From contig LR746267.1 of NCBI GenBank assembly GCA_902729315.2, positions 9,728,424 to 9,792,423 of the forward strand: a stretch of DNA of 64,000 nt. The letters are read 5' to 3'. The DNA is from Spirodela intermedia. Its lineage: Eukaryota; Streptophyta; Magnoliopsida; Alismatales; Araceae. The notes below the pieces were generated by a model, which worked only from the letters and a program-made list of their open reading frames with translations, was not told the origin of the DNA and did not search any database. The translations under genes and the position numbers were made by a program. This document shows, one piece after another, positions 11,601 to 21,476 of this stretch (its first letter is position 1; the number at the start of each line of letters is the position of its first letter).

Positions 11601-12960
11601 ATTGGTACTAGTTCAAGAAGTTTGAGAGTTGATATAGCATCCTATTATTTTATGCTGATGATATGTCGATTGTAGAAGTTAATATGTAAAAAATCAAGAA
11701 GCTAAAAGGAGAATAACCAAGTGAATTCACTATGAAGAACTTGGAGATAGCAACACAAATTCTTGAGATGACCAAGTGGATTCACCATTATTCTTGAGAT
11801 AGAGTTATTGGTTTTTTGAGATTAGTTCACAAAAAAATATGTTGAAAGGGTGTTTTACAAGTTCAACATGGAAACAACATGTCTTATGAATACCCCTCTA
11901 GTTAATCATTTCAACCTTTACATGATCAATTGCTGAAGACATTATCAAAAGTAACAAGACATGGAGGGGATTTCATATATGTTTGTTGTTGACAGCTTGA
12001 TGTATATTACAGTTTAACACTAATCTAGATATTGCTCATATAGTGAGAGTAATTAGTAGGCTCGTCATAAACTCCTCATTTTTTGAGAGGCACCTCAATC
12101 ATGTCCTTTTTTAAGATTAATGGTCTTAAGTTACAAGGTTTTGTTGGTTTTAGGGGTGATATGAGAAGAAGAAGCACTATAGGTAATATCTACATTCTGA
12201 ATGGCACTATTGTGAGCTAGGTTTCCCAATTATAGAAGATATACTCTCTCAACAATTGAAACAAGTATGTTGTCATTATAATTGCAGGTAAGGAAATGGC
12301 TTGACCGAAAAATTTCCTTATTGTATGTTTGTTCTAATAGTCATAGTGCCATGCACCTAATCAAGGATTCAACATTTTACTCAAGGATACAAAATATATA
12401 ACTAAGGTATAAATTTAAGCATAGCTTGATAGAGGATGGAATTTTGGTACTTGAAACTATCAGTGGATTGAAAATACATTGAACATATTGATGAGGATAG
12501 TCATCACGGAAAAATTGAGGCTATTTATGGCCTCAATTCGTCCTCAAAGTTAGTTGATTAGAGGCATCACACAAGATCAAGAACAGCTTAACTATGCTTG
12601 AAGATCAACATAAATGTGAGAGATTGTTGGAGTTGTGAAGATTAGAATCTTATCGGGCCTTACTGAACTTTAATGAGCTCTTCAGAGAGTACACAAATCC
12701 AACTGCACAGTGCGTTTGCAAGGAATCTAGAGGGGTCATCACCCCATGTAACTAGGTTACGTGAAAGTGTTTTGGCGTAAGACGGCTGTGACAAGTGATC
12801 TTTGAAAGTAAGCTTGATCTATGTGTGACTATAGACGCAAGAGATTTCTCTAAACAATGTCAACCTGGTGCGTTCCTTGTTCTTCCTATGATCTTACCTA
12901 AATTAGCATTCACTAGTGAGTGGGGAGTTGGGTGCTAGATTGTGTTGCTCGTGAGTAGTA
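8692..12960 (+). mobile_element. Degenerate Ty1/Copia retrotransposon with LTR remnants
   Basis: A short 5' LTR (8692-8864, TGTTAGAG...CCCCAACA) is followed by a primer-binding-site-like AGTATCAAAACC. The interior reads as Copia in order: gag KFDGREREFWKMQIEGYL near 8975, a GAG-pre-integrase piece WHYILGHIRKIGIKGLM near 10143, integrase PQKNGVVKSMNKIL and KLHVRLSKFFRGD near 10575-10670, reverse transcriptase YKLRLVVKW near 11260 and HGDLEEDIYMMQLKGF near 11420, the catalytic FYADD box near 11650, and an RNase H relic near 12150. Stops and frameshifts are everywhere. A diverged 3' LTR starts at 12625 (TGTTGGAGTTGTG); its end, placed near 12960, is uncertain. It inserted into the tail of WAK pseudogene A. 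Confidence 0.85.
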
Positions 12961-13149
12961 TATGTTATAGCATCTGTGGCAATGAAGCTAAGAAATCGAT
13001 AGGGTTTTAGGAAGAAAGTACAAAATGCCCCATCTTTTGTTGCCACTAGATTTATAATATAACTTCCAGAAGGATAATTTTGTCTAAGGATGTGTCGATT
13101 AAATTCAATAGAGCTGGGATTTGGATAAGCAGTGAGGTTCATTACTATA

Positions 13150-13400
13150 CGCACAACTCTGCACCCCTAATCTTTTCATCAAGGAGATCAATCGTTCTTT
13201 GTTGAACACTCAACCTCGGTGGGTCTTCCCTAGTTACGACAAAGCTGTCCAACACTCAATAGATTCCCAAGCTTTTGGAATCCACAAGTTGATGTGGGGG
13301 CTTTTGTCATGGGCTTGCAAAGTCCGAAAGAATGAAGTCAATAGAAGCTCGCGTGAAGTGGTCCCCAGAGACCTGCGTTGTAGGCATACCCAGAAACCCG
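13150..13400 (+). repeat. Relic of the WAK upstream region
   Basis: Phrases such as AAGTTGATGTGGG, GGGCTTGCAAAGTCCGAA and GAATGAAGTCAATAG match the DNA 400-550 bp upstream of WAK1 (20930-21000) and the relic near 25.7 kb. No WAK exon follows; LTR copy B begins about 100 bp later. Confidence 0.55.
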
Positions 13401-13493
13401 CAACTCTAAATCATCACCTGGATGATGAGCACCCATCCTCTCTCCCTCCATACTAGGCTCTTCAGGAATTAAATCATAAACTATCAAAATTAT

Positions 13494-15285
13494 GATAGAT
13501 GATTGGATTATTAAAGTCACAAGAGAAAAATTTTATGGAATCAAATGATTTAATTTTTTTTTTTCAACTCACAAAATTAATATGTCTAGAAATAAAAGGT
13601 TTTTTAAAAATTGAAATAAAGACACTTTTAAGTCAGTTGAATCATTTGATGACGAAGATGAGATTGTTTTTCCCATCTAGATGACTAAATAAGTTAATGA
13701 AGAAGAAGAAAAATTTTATGACAAAAATAAATAAATAAATATTAAAAAGGTGGGACCAATTAAACAACCAAGCCCACACATGGGTATGAGGCATAGTTAA
13801 GGGACCATTATTTAGCTTGATCTACATGTGGGTTAGAAGCACAATTAGGTGGAGCCATGAGCTAGAGGCTCAAGTGGCTAAAGACCAATCGGAGCATTGT
13901 GCATCACTCCCCTTTCATGTCATTGGTGGCTAGCTGGGCATGGGGCAAGGATTGATTGTACAACATAGGCATGTGAGAGAGGATATTGAAGATAGAAGGA
14001 TGTATTGATCTATATGTGCCCCAAATATGAAAAGATAGCCAATATGAGACTAACTTGACACTAATAGTCACTTGTAGGTTTTAATATTTTTATACCTATA
14101 ATACCCCTAACTTATAAAGAAGAAATATTTTCATGATGTCACTAGGTCAAGGGTATGTGGGTAACTTGTGTTCTCTCTTTCACACAGCCAAGTGATTGAT
14201 GAGAGTTTGAATTTCACCAAACCCAAAATTCATGTTTTTATCTAATTAAATTTTGACTTTTTTGTAGAACGTTGGTTAACTTCAGCCACTAGAATTGCTC
14301 GAGATCAAAATTTCATCAATGTTATTTGTGAATTACCATTAGGAACTGACTAAGGATTTAGAATATAAAAAACATAGATTCTTTCAGAAAATTATTTTCA
14401 ATTGATCAATAGACGAGCTATCATCAAGAAGAGGACGATTTACTTAGAGACAAGTCACCATCTCCTTATAGTGTATCATATGTGATGAAGAGTCTCGTTT
14501 TGCTGCTTGAACCTAAAAGTGAAGCTAAGTCACCCTCTACCTCTATTGAACTCATCTCTAGTGGGTGACAGCCACTAGAGAACCGACAACTACTGATTTT
14601 TTACATCACTAAGTGTAACTATTAAAGATGATTCATTGACTTATTTCATCAATTTCTGAACATCACAAGAGGATTCAAAGACTATTCATTTCTTGAATGC
14701 CCAATAAGAGATTTTGAGGCTATGAATGTTGCACAAAAATCCTCCATACTACTTTGAATTCTAATGATCACTACCATGATGTTGGAACTCTATATTTCAT
14801 ACTTTAAATTGAATTCTTATTTAAATTAGTGAAATTTTATATGATTCAAGATTTCAAAATATTACTTGGTCAACTAAGATTCTTTTACTTTTACAAATTT
14901 TAATTTGATCAATTAAATTTTTTGTAACTTTTATGTAAGAATTAGTAAGTGAAATTTTATTTTTTGTCTAAATCATGCTCATTGTGACATTGATGTCATT
15001 CTCATGTGTGCACCCAAATTTTCATTTTTTATACATTTTTAAATATATTTATCTTCATCTTTTAGTCTAAAATCATAAAAAAATATTTGAAAAAATTCTG
15101 AACTTTTATGTGGTATTATCTTAATCCATTATTGATGTAAAAAATTTCCACTATATTCTGATTATTTTTTTAAATTGTAAATGATATATTCATGTTAAGT
15201 CTTTTAAAAAAATAAAAATTAATATTTAAAGTTTTTATAAATTTTAAATTTACTTGATTTATTGTACAACGATTAAGTCACATCA
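13494..15285 (+). mobile_element. Solo LTR (family L1, copy B), strongly decayed
   Basis: This aligns along its length with copy A: the CTCAAGTGGCTAAAGACC block near 13869, CACTCCCCTTTCATGTCA near 13906, a target-like block near 14400-14520, and the end GTACAACGATTAAGTCACATCA. It is CpG-depleted and AT-rich compared with copy A. A 5-bp ATTAT occurs at both ends (13489-13493, 15286-15290) and could be the target duplication, though the TG start is then blurred. It has about 110 bp of internal sequence, shared with copy C, that copy A lacks. Confidence 0.7.
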
Positions 15286-16600
15286 ATTATGTTTTAACAG
15301 AATCACATATTAATTTTCTCTTCATTTAGATTTCTTACTTTTTTGAAGTATAACTATTGAATGATAATACAAAAAGATACATTTTTCTATTTAATTTTTG
15401 TGTAAATATAAAGTCTTTCTAGTGAATAATTAGTTAAGCATGATTAATTGTGACCTCTATGAATTTAATAGTTTTATTGAGATTTTTTGTATAAATTGCT
15501 TCCAGAAATGATAAGATCTTTCTTATTAGTGATGAAGGGTATAAGTTATAGGAATTATTTTCAAATCATTAGTGATCATCCTTAACCATATTGAAGCAGC
15601 TACACCTTCCACATCTAGTTAGCATCAAAGAAGAAGAGAATGTAGGAATTAAGATCACATCATCTTCTTCTTCATTTAATTTATGAACGTACCTCAACTC
15701 AATGTCATCATCCAAAATATACCATTTTTTGAAATTCTTCTTAATTTATTTTGGTTAGACATGTGATTAGATATTTATTTACTCACTCAATGGGGTTAAC
15801 CTATTAATCAACTACATTGACTTGTGAGTGGTTACTTGAAGGCATTATGAATGGACGCAATATAGCATTATGGATATTTTTAATATAAGCGCATAATTTG
15901 TTTCATCCCAATGATCATATTGGTATAGTTTCCTTGGATCATCACTACATTTTCAGCAGCATACTGCTACCGAACTTGGAGTAAATAAGTTTATGGATAT
16001 AAGGTGCTTGAGTTTAAGAATATTCTAGAGCATGATCCAAAAATGATCGAAATAACTTTAGGCTCGTCATCAAACTTGACTTCTCTATGCTATGCTAGTT
16101 GCTTATGGTTCAAGTTATCTCAAATGATATTATAACATTCTTTTGTCCATAATGCAAATTATCTGATGGAACTCCTCATGGTGGACCGCTCCCGCTGGCC
16201 ATGTTCACCTACATCAGCAAATTGCGGGCGTCAGTCACTATTCATCACGTTACAATGAGGTTCCATGAGCAAATTACGAGACGCCGATGGGACGCTACAG
16301 TTCATCCCGATTACATAGAGATTCCATGCGATTACAAGAACATGATGGAGCCGCATCCCCTCCGGTCACCTAAAATATTCTAGGACTGCGATTTTTACCC
16401 AACCTATGTTTGACGAAGTGCTGGGACGTCAGCTCATCGAACGTTTCTCTCGTGATCGATCGAAAGTCTCTATCGTGAGGGGTACGAGAAGTAAGACCGA
16501 GTTGGGTGCATGCGCGATGAGTGAGAAGGGTACAGTAAATGTCGATCCTTGACGTTGCCTGCTGATGAGCCAGAGCGACGCGATCCCGGGGTGAAGTCGC
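15286..16600. other. AT-rich intergenic DNA leading into the CCD4 promoter
   Basis: No coding similarity in either strand. Composition shifts from AT-rich to mixed at about 16160, marking the start of the CCD4 upstream region. Confidence 0.6.
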
Positions 16601-16681
16601 GCCTACCGCGGCTTCGCCGTCTCCTTACATCGCGCTCGGACGGATATCCCTCAGCGCTTCTACTGTGGGCAGCAAGAATGT

Positions 16682-16689
16682 CTATAAAT
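16682..16689 (+). promoter_or_regulatory. TATA box of the CCD4-like gene
   Basis: TATAAATA about 100 bp upstream of the chosen ATG, with the right spacing for a transcription start near 16715 and a 5' UTR of about 70 nt. No other TATA-like site lies closer. Confidence 0.7.
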
Positions 16690-16786
16690 AGCCAGCCATA
16701 CCCCCACTGCGGTTCTCAGTCGGTGAGCCCGCTGGGGAAGGGGGCAACGTCCTGTGATCAGGGAATAAGTGAAAGATCCCACCGCA

Positions 16787-18601
16787 ATGGACGCCCTGCC
16801 AATCTTCCTCTCCACTGCCGCCATCACCTCTTCCCACAACGTCCAGTCCGCCGACAATATCCTTCCTATGAGTCGTCACCTGCGCCGCACCTCCGCAGTT
16901 CTCAACAAGAAGGGTTCTCCCCCTGAGAGCATCGCCACAACTGTCCGGCCTTCTTCGTCTTCGCCCTTATCGCCTCAGGGCAAGGAGGCCACCCCCACCG
17001 ACGTCCTCAGGAGGCCGATCGAAGAGACGCCCAAGCCATCCTTCCTTAACTCCCTCAGAAAAACCTTCAATGCCATCATCAACAATTTCATCGACCCCGC
17101 CGCCCACCGCCCCTCCGTCAACCCCCGCTACGTCCTCGCCCACAACTGGGCCCCCGTCGGCGAGCTGCCCCCCACACCTTCGCCCGTCGTCAGGGGAAGA
17201 ATCCCCCTCGCCCTCCGCGGCGGCGCCTACGTCCGCAATGGGCCGAACCCTCAGCACCTCCCTGGCGGGACGCACCACATCTTCGACGGCGACGGCATGC
17301 TTCACTGCCTTCACCTCTCCGCAGGTAGTGATGACACTGCCCCTGCTACTTTTTGTAGCCGTTATGTACAAACCTGCAGGTACCTGTTGGAGCGGGAGGC
17401 CGGCAGGAATGTCCTCCCTAACATCTTCTCGGGCATGAACGGCGTCAATGGCCTCGTTCGTCGCGCCGCGGTCGTAGCCCGCGTGATCACGGGAAAGATG
17501 GATCTCTCCGCAGCTATCGGGCTCGCAAATATCGCCCTCGGCTATTTCGGCGGTCGGCTCTTCGCCCTCGGAGAGGCGGATCTCCCCTACGCCATTCATC
17601 TCTCCCCATCTGGCGACGTGATCACCATCGGCAGGTGGGACTTCGGGGGCAAACTCTCCATGGGCATGACAGCCCATCCCAAGAAGGACCCCATCACCGG
17701 CGAGGTTTTCGCATTCCGTTGCGGCCCGGTACCTCCCTTCGTCACCTACTTCCGTTTCGACGCCGAAGGAAAGAAGCAGCCGGACGTGCCCATCTTCTCC
17801 GTCAGGCACCCCTCCTACCTCCACGACTTCGCCATCACCGAGAAGTATGCCATCTTCTGCGACATGCAGATCGTAATGGAGACGTTACAGATGGTGCTCG
17901 GTAGTGGGTTTCCCTTTGGTACCGACGCTAGGAAGGTGCCCAGGGTCGGTATACTACCGCGGTACGCGGCGTCAGACAGTGACATTAGGTGGTTCGACGT
18001 GCCCGGATTCAATCCGGTGCACACCATCAACGCGTGGGAGGATGACGGCGGCGACACCGTGGTACTGGTGGCGCCCAACGTGCTGTCCCTGGAGCATGCG
18101 CTGGACAGGATGGAGCTGGTTCACTGCTGTGTGGAGATGGTTAGGATCGACCTCAGGACCGGGGCCGTGTCCCGGACCCCACTTTCTGCAGGAAACCTCG
18201 ACTTCGGCGTGATCAACCCTTGCTACCTGGGCCGCCGAAACCGCTACGCGTACCTCGGCGTGGGGAGCCCGCAGCCGATGGTGGCTGGGGTGATGAAGCT
18301 AGACATGGTGAAGAAGGGCGTTGACTGCGTGACCGCGTCACGAATGTACGGTCCCCGGAGGTTCGGCGGCGAGCCAATCTTCGTGCCTGCGCCGGATGAG
18401 GGCGAGGAGGAGGACGATGGGTACCTGGTGACGTACTTGCACGACGAGAACACGGGGGAGTCGAGTTTCCTCGTGATGGACGCGAGGTCGCCGGACCTGC
18501 AGGTGGTCGCCGAGGTGTCCTTACCGCGACGGGTGCCCTACGGTTTCCACGGCCTCTTCATCACGGCGGCGGAGCTCCGCGCACAGAAGGGGAAACCCTA
18601 G
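16787..18601 (+). CDS. CCD4: Carotenoid cleavage dioxygenase 4-like, intronless, 604 aa
   Basis: Retinal pigment epithelial membrane protein (RPE65/CCD) family. CCD4 enzymes cleave carotenoids at the 9,10 double bond in plastids (plastoglobules), lowering pigment and releasing apocarotenoids. The first 60-90 residues are Ser/Thr/Pro/Arg-rich, as in a transit peptide. The core begins at NPRYVLAHNWAPVGE and carries the GGAYVRNGPNP and HIFDGDGMLH motifs. All four iron-ligand histidines are visible: H297 (AHPKKD), H346 (YLHDF), H412 (PVHTINAWED) and H588 (GFHGLF). Length is normal for the family. The start is the ATG after a TATA box; an in-frame GTG six codons earlier is not needed. The assignment to CCD4 rather than NCED or CCD1 rests on overall sequence feel and low intron number. 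Two 5'-truncated copies lie in the inverted arm at 45.1 and 55.2 kb. Confidence 0.92.
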   Translation: MDALPIFLSTAAITSSHNVQSADNILPMSRHLRRTSAVLNKKGSPPESIATTVRPSSSSPLSPQGKEATPTDVLRRPIEETPKPSFLNSLRKTFNAIINNFIDPAAHRPSVNPRYVLAHNWAPVGELPPTPSPVVRGRIPLALRGGAYVRNGPNPQHLPGGTHHIFDGDGMLHCLHLSAGSDDTAPATFCSRYVQTCRYLLEREAGRNVLPNIFSGMNGVNGLVRRAAVVARVITGKMDLSAAIGLANIALGYFGGRLFALGEADLPYAIHLSPSGDVITIGRWDFGGKLSMGMTAHPKKDPITGEVFAFRCGPVPPFVTYFRFDAEGKKQPDVPIFSVRHPSYLHDFAITEKYAIFCDMQIVMETLQMVLGSGFPFGTDARKVPRVGILPRYAASDSDIRWFDVPGFNPVHTINAWEDDGGDTVVLVAPNVLSLEHALDRMELVHCCVEMVRIDLRTGAVSRTPLSAGNLDFGVINPCYLGRRNRYAYLGVGSPQPMVAGVMKLDMVKKGVDCVTASRMYGPRRFGGEPIFVPAPDEGEEEDDGYLVTYLHDENTGESSFLVMDARSPDLQVVAEVSLPRRVPYGFHGLFITAAELRAQKGKP

Positions 18602-18708
18602 CCATTCGGGTTTCTCTACCCGGCTGAAGTCAGCGCATTACAATACTTACATCCGGGTTCATGAAGGTACTGTAAGGTCACTGGTCAATCCCTTTTAGAA
18701 AGACATCT

Positions 18709-18918
18709 CTTGCGAGCAATCCTCTGAGTGTGATGTAAGGTGCCATTTGCTGTCTAATTTGATGTGGTTAAGGTCAGCTGACATTCATCGAGCACGAGTC
18801 GGTGCCACAAGCCTTGGTCCGTCGCTATAGATTGCTGGACGCAGATGGATTCTCAGAGCTCCATATTTTGAGTTCTTAGGTAGTGAGAGTTCATCTTTGA
18901 GCCTCAACATCTTCAGTT
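18709..18918 (+). repeat. CCD4 3'-flank direct repeat, copy 1
   Basis: Matches 20058-20273 in the same orientation (CTTGCGAGCAATCCTCTGAG to CTCAACAT...TCAGTT) with few differences. The two copies bracket the dead Copia RT fragment. A diverged third copy lies at about 42.47-42.82 kb. Confidence 0.8.
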
Positions 18919-19001
18919 TGCTTTAGCGCAAGCTGAGTGCCATGTGAACCCTGTCGTTTATTGTGGCTTGCCTTTTTCGAGGCTGCCACATTAAATGCTC
19001 C

Positions 19002-20053
19002 CATTTAGTGCCATTCAGAATGTAGATATTACCATTAGTGCTTCTTCTTCTCATATCACCCCTGAAACCAACAAAACCATGTAACTTAAGACCATTAATC
19101 TTAAAAAGGACATGACTGAGATGACTCTCAAAAAATGAGGAATCTATTAGACTTCCATTTAATATTCTCATCTTATGTTTATGACGAGCCTACTAATAAC
19201 ACATTAAGTTGTCAACAACAAACATATATGAAATCCCCTCCATGTCTTGTTGCTTTTGATAATGTCTTCAGCAATTGATCATGTAAAGGTTGAAATGATT
19301 AACTAGAGGGGTATTCATAAGACATGTTGTTTCCATGTTGAACTTGCAAAACACCCTTTAAACATATTTTTTTGTGAGCTAATCTCAAAAAACCAATAAC
19401 TCTATCTCAAGAATAATGGTGAATCTACTTGGTCATCTCAAGAATTTGTGTTGCTATCTCCAAGTTCTTCATAGTGAATTCAATTAGTTATTCTCCTTTT
19501 AGCTTCTTGATTTCTTACATATTAACTTCTACAATTGACATATCATCAGCATAAAATAATAGGATGCTATAACAATTCTCAAACTTCTTTAACTAGTACC
19601 AATGATCTGTTTTATATCTCATCAAATTATTCTTGATCATTAGATCATCAAATTTCTTGTACTAGTGCCTTGGTTATTGTTCAATCTAGAAAGGTTGTTC
19701 TTCAACTTGAATGATTTTTTTGCAAAAAAACAACAAACCCTTTCAATTGCATCATATAAATGTCTTCCTCCAAATCACCATGAAGGTTGTCCTCATGTCA
19801 AGTTACTCTAGATGAAGATCTTCAGTAGCCACAGTACTTCGCACTGTTATGTCGTTAACAGGTTCACAATTGCAGAGAAAAATTCAATGTAACCTATATT
19901 TTCCTTAGGCTAAAACCATTTCACCACAAGCCTCAACTTGTACCTTTTGTTGCTGTCATATTCTTCCTTGACTTGGTACACTCAATTGTTGTGAAACACT
20001 TTCTTCTTGGTGGGCAACAAAGTTAGTTCTCATTATTGATTTCTCAAGAGAGA
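19002..20053 (-). mobile_element. Copia RT/RNase H fragment, inverted piece of the 8.7-13 kb element family
   Basis: Read on the minus strand this matches about 11140-12210 of the Copia element, including the stops and frameshifts of that copy, the HGDLEEDIYMMQLKGF stretch, the FYADD box and the RNase H piece GFVGFRGDMRRRSTNGNIYIL. Because the disabling mutations are shared, it was copied as DNA after the element had died. Neither end is an LTR. It lies between two direct repeats of the CCD4 3' flank. Confidence 0.85.
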
Positions 20054-20057
20054 ATCC

Positions 20058-20273
20058 CTTGCGAGCAATCCTCTGAGTGTGATGATGGTAAGGTGCCATT
20101 CGCTGTCTAATTTCATGTAATTAAGGTCAGCTGACATTCATCGAGCACAAGTCGGTCCCACAAGCCTTGGTCCGTCGCCATAGATTTCTGGCCGCAGATG
20201 GATTCTCAGAGCGCTCCATATTTTGAGTTCTTAGGTAGTGAGAGTTCATCTTTGAGTCTCAACATCCTCAGTT
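20058..20273 (+). repeat. CCD4 3'-flank direct repeat, copy 2
   Basis: Second copy of 18709-18918; see that entry. It ends at TCAGTT, where the LTR-like fragment begins. Confidence 0.8.
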
Positions 20274-20655
20274 GGCACATTTCATAAGGTTCTTGATGGC
20301 ACGGTTACTGAGGTGGCTGCGAGGTGATTATAAATATAGGGTCACCTCTCCTCTTTCGGAGCAACACACAGCAATCTCCTTCTACCTTTGTTCCACCATA
20401 GAGAGAGAGAGAGAGTGTTTGGGAGATAGCTTCCAAGGAAGATCTCTTGGGTTGGTGAGTGCATCAGAGGGCCAAGATCAATGATTCGTTCCTTGGGATC
20501 TTAGAAGGGTCAAGATTAAGGATTTGTTCTTTGGGTTCTTAAGGAGTGATTCTCTTGTACTACTTTTCGCATTTAGTAAAGCTTTCGTCATCGCCCATGG
20601 AACGTAAGAGGTAAACACGTGGGATACCTACTATCGTTCTACCGCAATTAGAGCA
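20274..20655 (+). mobile_element. Probable Copia-type LTR fragment with a TATA box
   Basis: Contains TATAAATATAGG near 20329, a transcribed-leader-like stretch, and the phrase GTAAACACGTGGGATACC followed by CTACTATCG, which resembles the CGAACCACGTAAA-type ends of Copia LTRs known from memory. No ORF of interest. The same fragment recurs at about 53180-53561 and 63328-63709 in the inverted arm. I could not fix its termini. Confidence 0.4.
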
Positions 20656-20696
20656 AAAGGACAGAGGGAGAGAGAGAGAGATGAGGAGATCTGTCG

Positions 20697-20890
20697 GCGA
20701 AGTAGTCTAGAAGTCTGGGGGCCCTCGCCATTTGACCTCGGTGGATCACTTGCCATTTGACCTCGGTGGATCATGACGAAGTAGTCCAGAAGTCGGTGAC
20801 CCCTCGCCATTTGACCTCGATGGATCACTTGCCATTTGACCTCGGTGGATCACGACGAAGTAGTCCAGAAGTCGGGGGCCCCTCGCATTG
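20697..20890 (+). repeat. 79-bp minisatellite with four TTGACC (W-box core) sites
   Basis: Two full units and part of a third (GACGAAGTAGTCCAGAAGTC...), each with two copies of a CCATTTGACCTCGGTGGATC sub-repeat. TTGACC cores lie at 20732, 20757, 20811 and 20836, about 640-745 bp upstream of the WAK1 start codon. TTGAC(C/T) is the binding core of WRKY factors. Identical arrays lie upstream of WAK2 (52945-53138) and WAK3 (63093-63286); a single ancestral-looking unit is seen near 25.62 kb. Regulatory use is inferred. Confidence 0.75.
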
Positions 20891-21374
20891 GCTTTGGGGA
20901 TATCTGGATACAGCCACTGTGGACCTACAGTGATGGGGAGATCACCAAGTTGGTGTGGGCTTGCCAAGTCCGAAGGAATGAAGTCGACAGGATCTCTGTT
21001 GAAAGGTCGTCGAAGAGCCGAGTTATTGGGCGTTCACTGTCAGAAGCTAACGCTCATCGCTGGCGGTAAAGAATGGGTCTGTACACGATGACAAGTGCGA
21101 CATGAACATGTATACGATGATACGGTCAACCTGGAACGTGGTGGGAGGAGAGGATGTTCAGGCCATCCTTTTACTCGGTCGAGCCGGAGACGTGTTGCAC
21201 CAATATTCTCAGATGAAGCCGGTAGATGGTAGACTTTAGATTTCTGTCAACAGCGTTGGCGGCGCCTTTACATATTCGGATTGGTGCACCTAATCATAAG
21301 GCCCCCAGTTGACCCTGCTATTCATATGACGACGTCGAGAGTCACTGTCACTCGCGGGGAAAGGAGTTTCCCGG

Positions 21375-21384
21375 TTATTTAAAA
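21375..21384 (+). promoter_or_regulatory. TATA-like box and GA-rich 5' leader of WAK1
   Basis: TTATTTAAAA about 100 bp before the WAK1 ATG. Between them, 21429-21461 is a (GA)n tract that ends a few bases before the start codon. The same arrangement is found at WAK2 (TATA-like at 52451-52460) and WAK3 (62599-62608). Confidence 0.6.
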
Positions 21385-21425
21385 GTAGCAAGTTCTACGG
21401 GGAGAGAGACCAAGCAAGAGCGCGC

Positions 21426-21461
<36 letters not shown>

Positions 21462-21476
21462 AAGAGGGAGATAGAG

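Noticed and set aside
16967-17824. 285-residue minus-strand open frame
   Set aside because: Antisense shadow of CCD4; its sequence is a by-product of GC-rich codons and has no independent motif.
20697-20890. Regular repeat with spacers, CRISPR-like at first sight
   Set aside because: The units are contiguous minisatellite repeats with homologous spacers in a plant nuclear genome.
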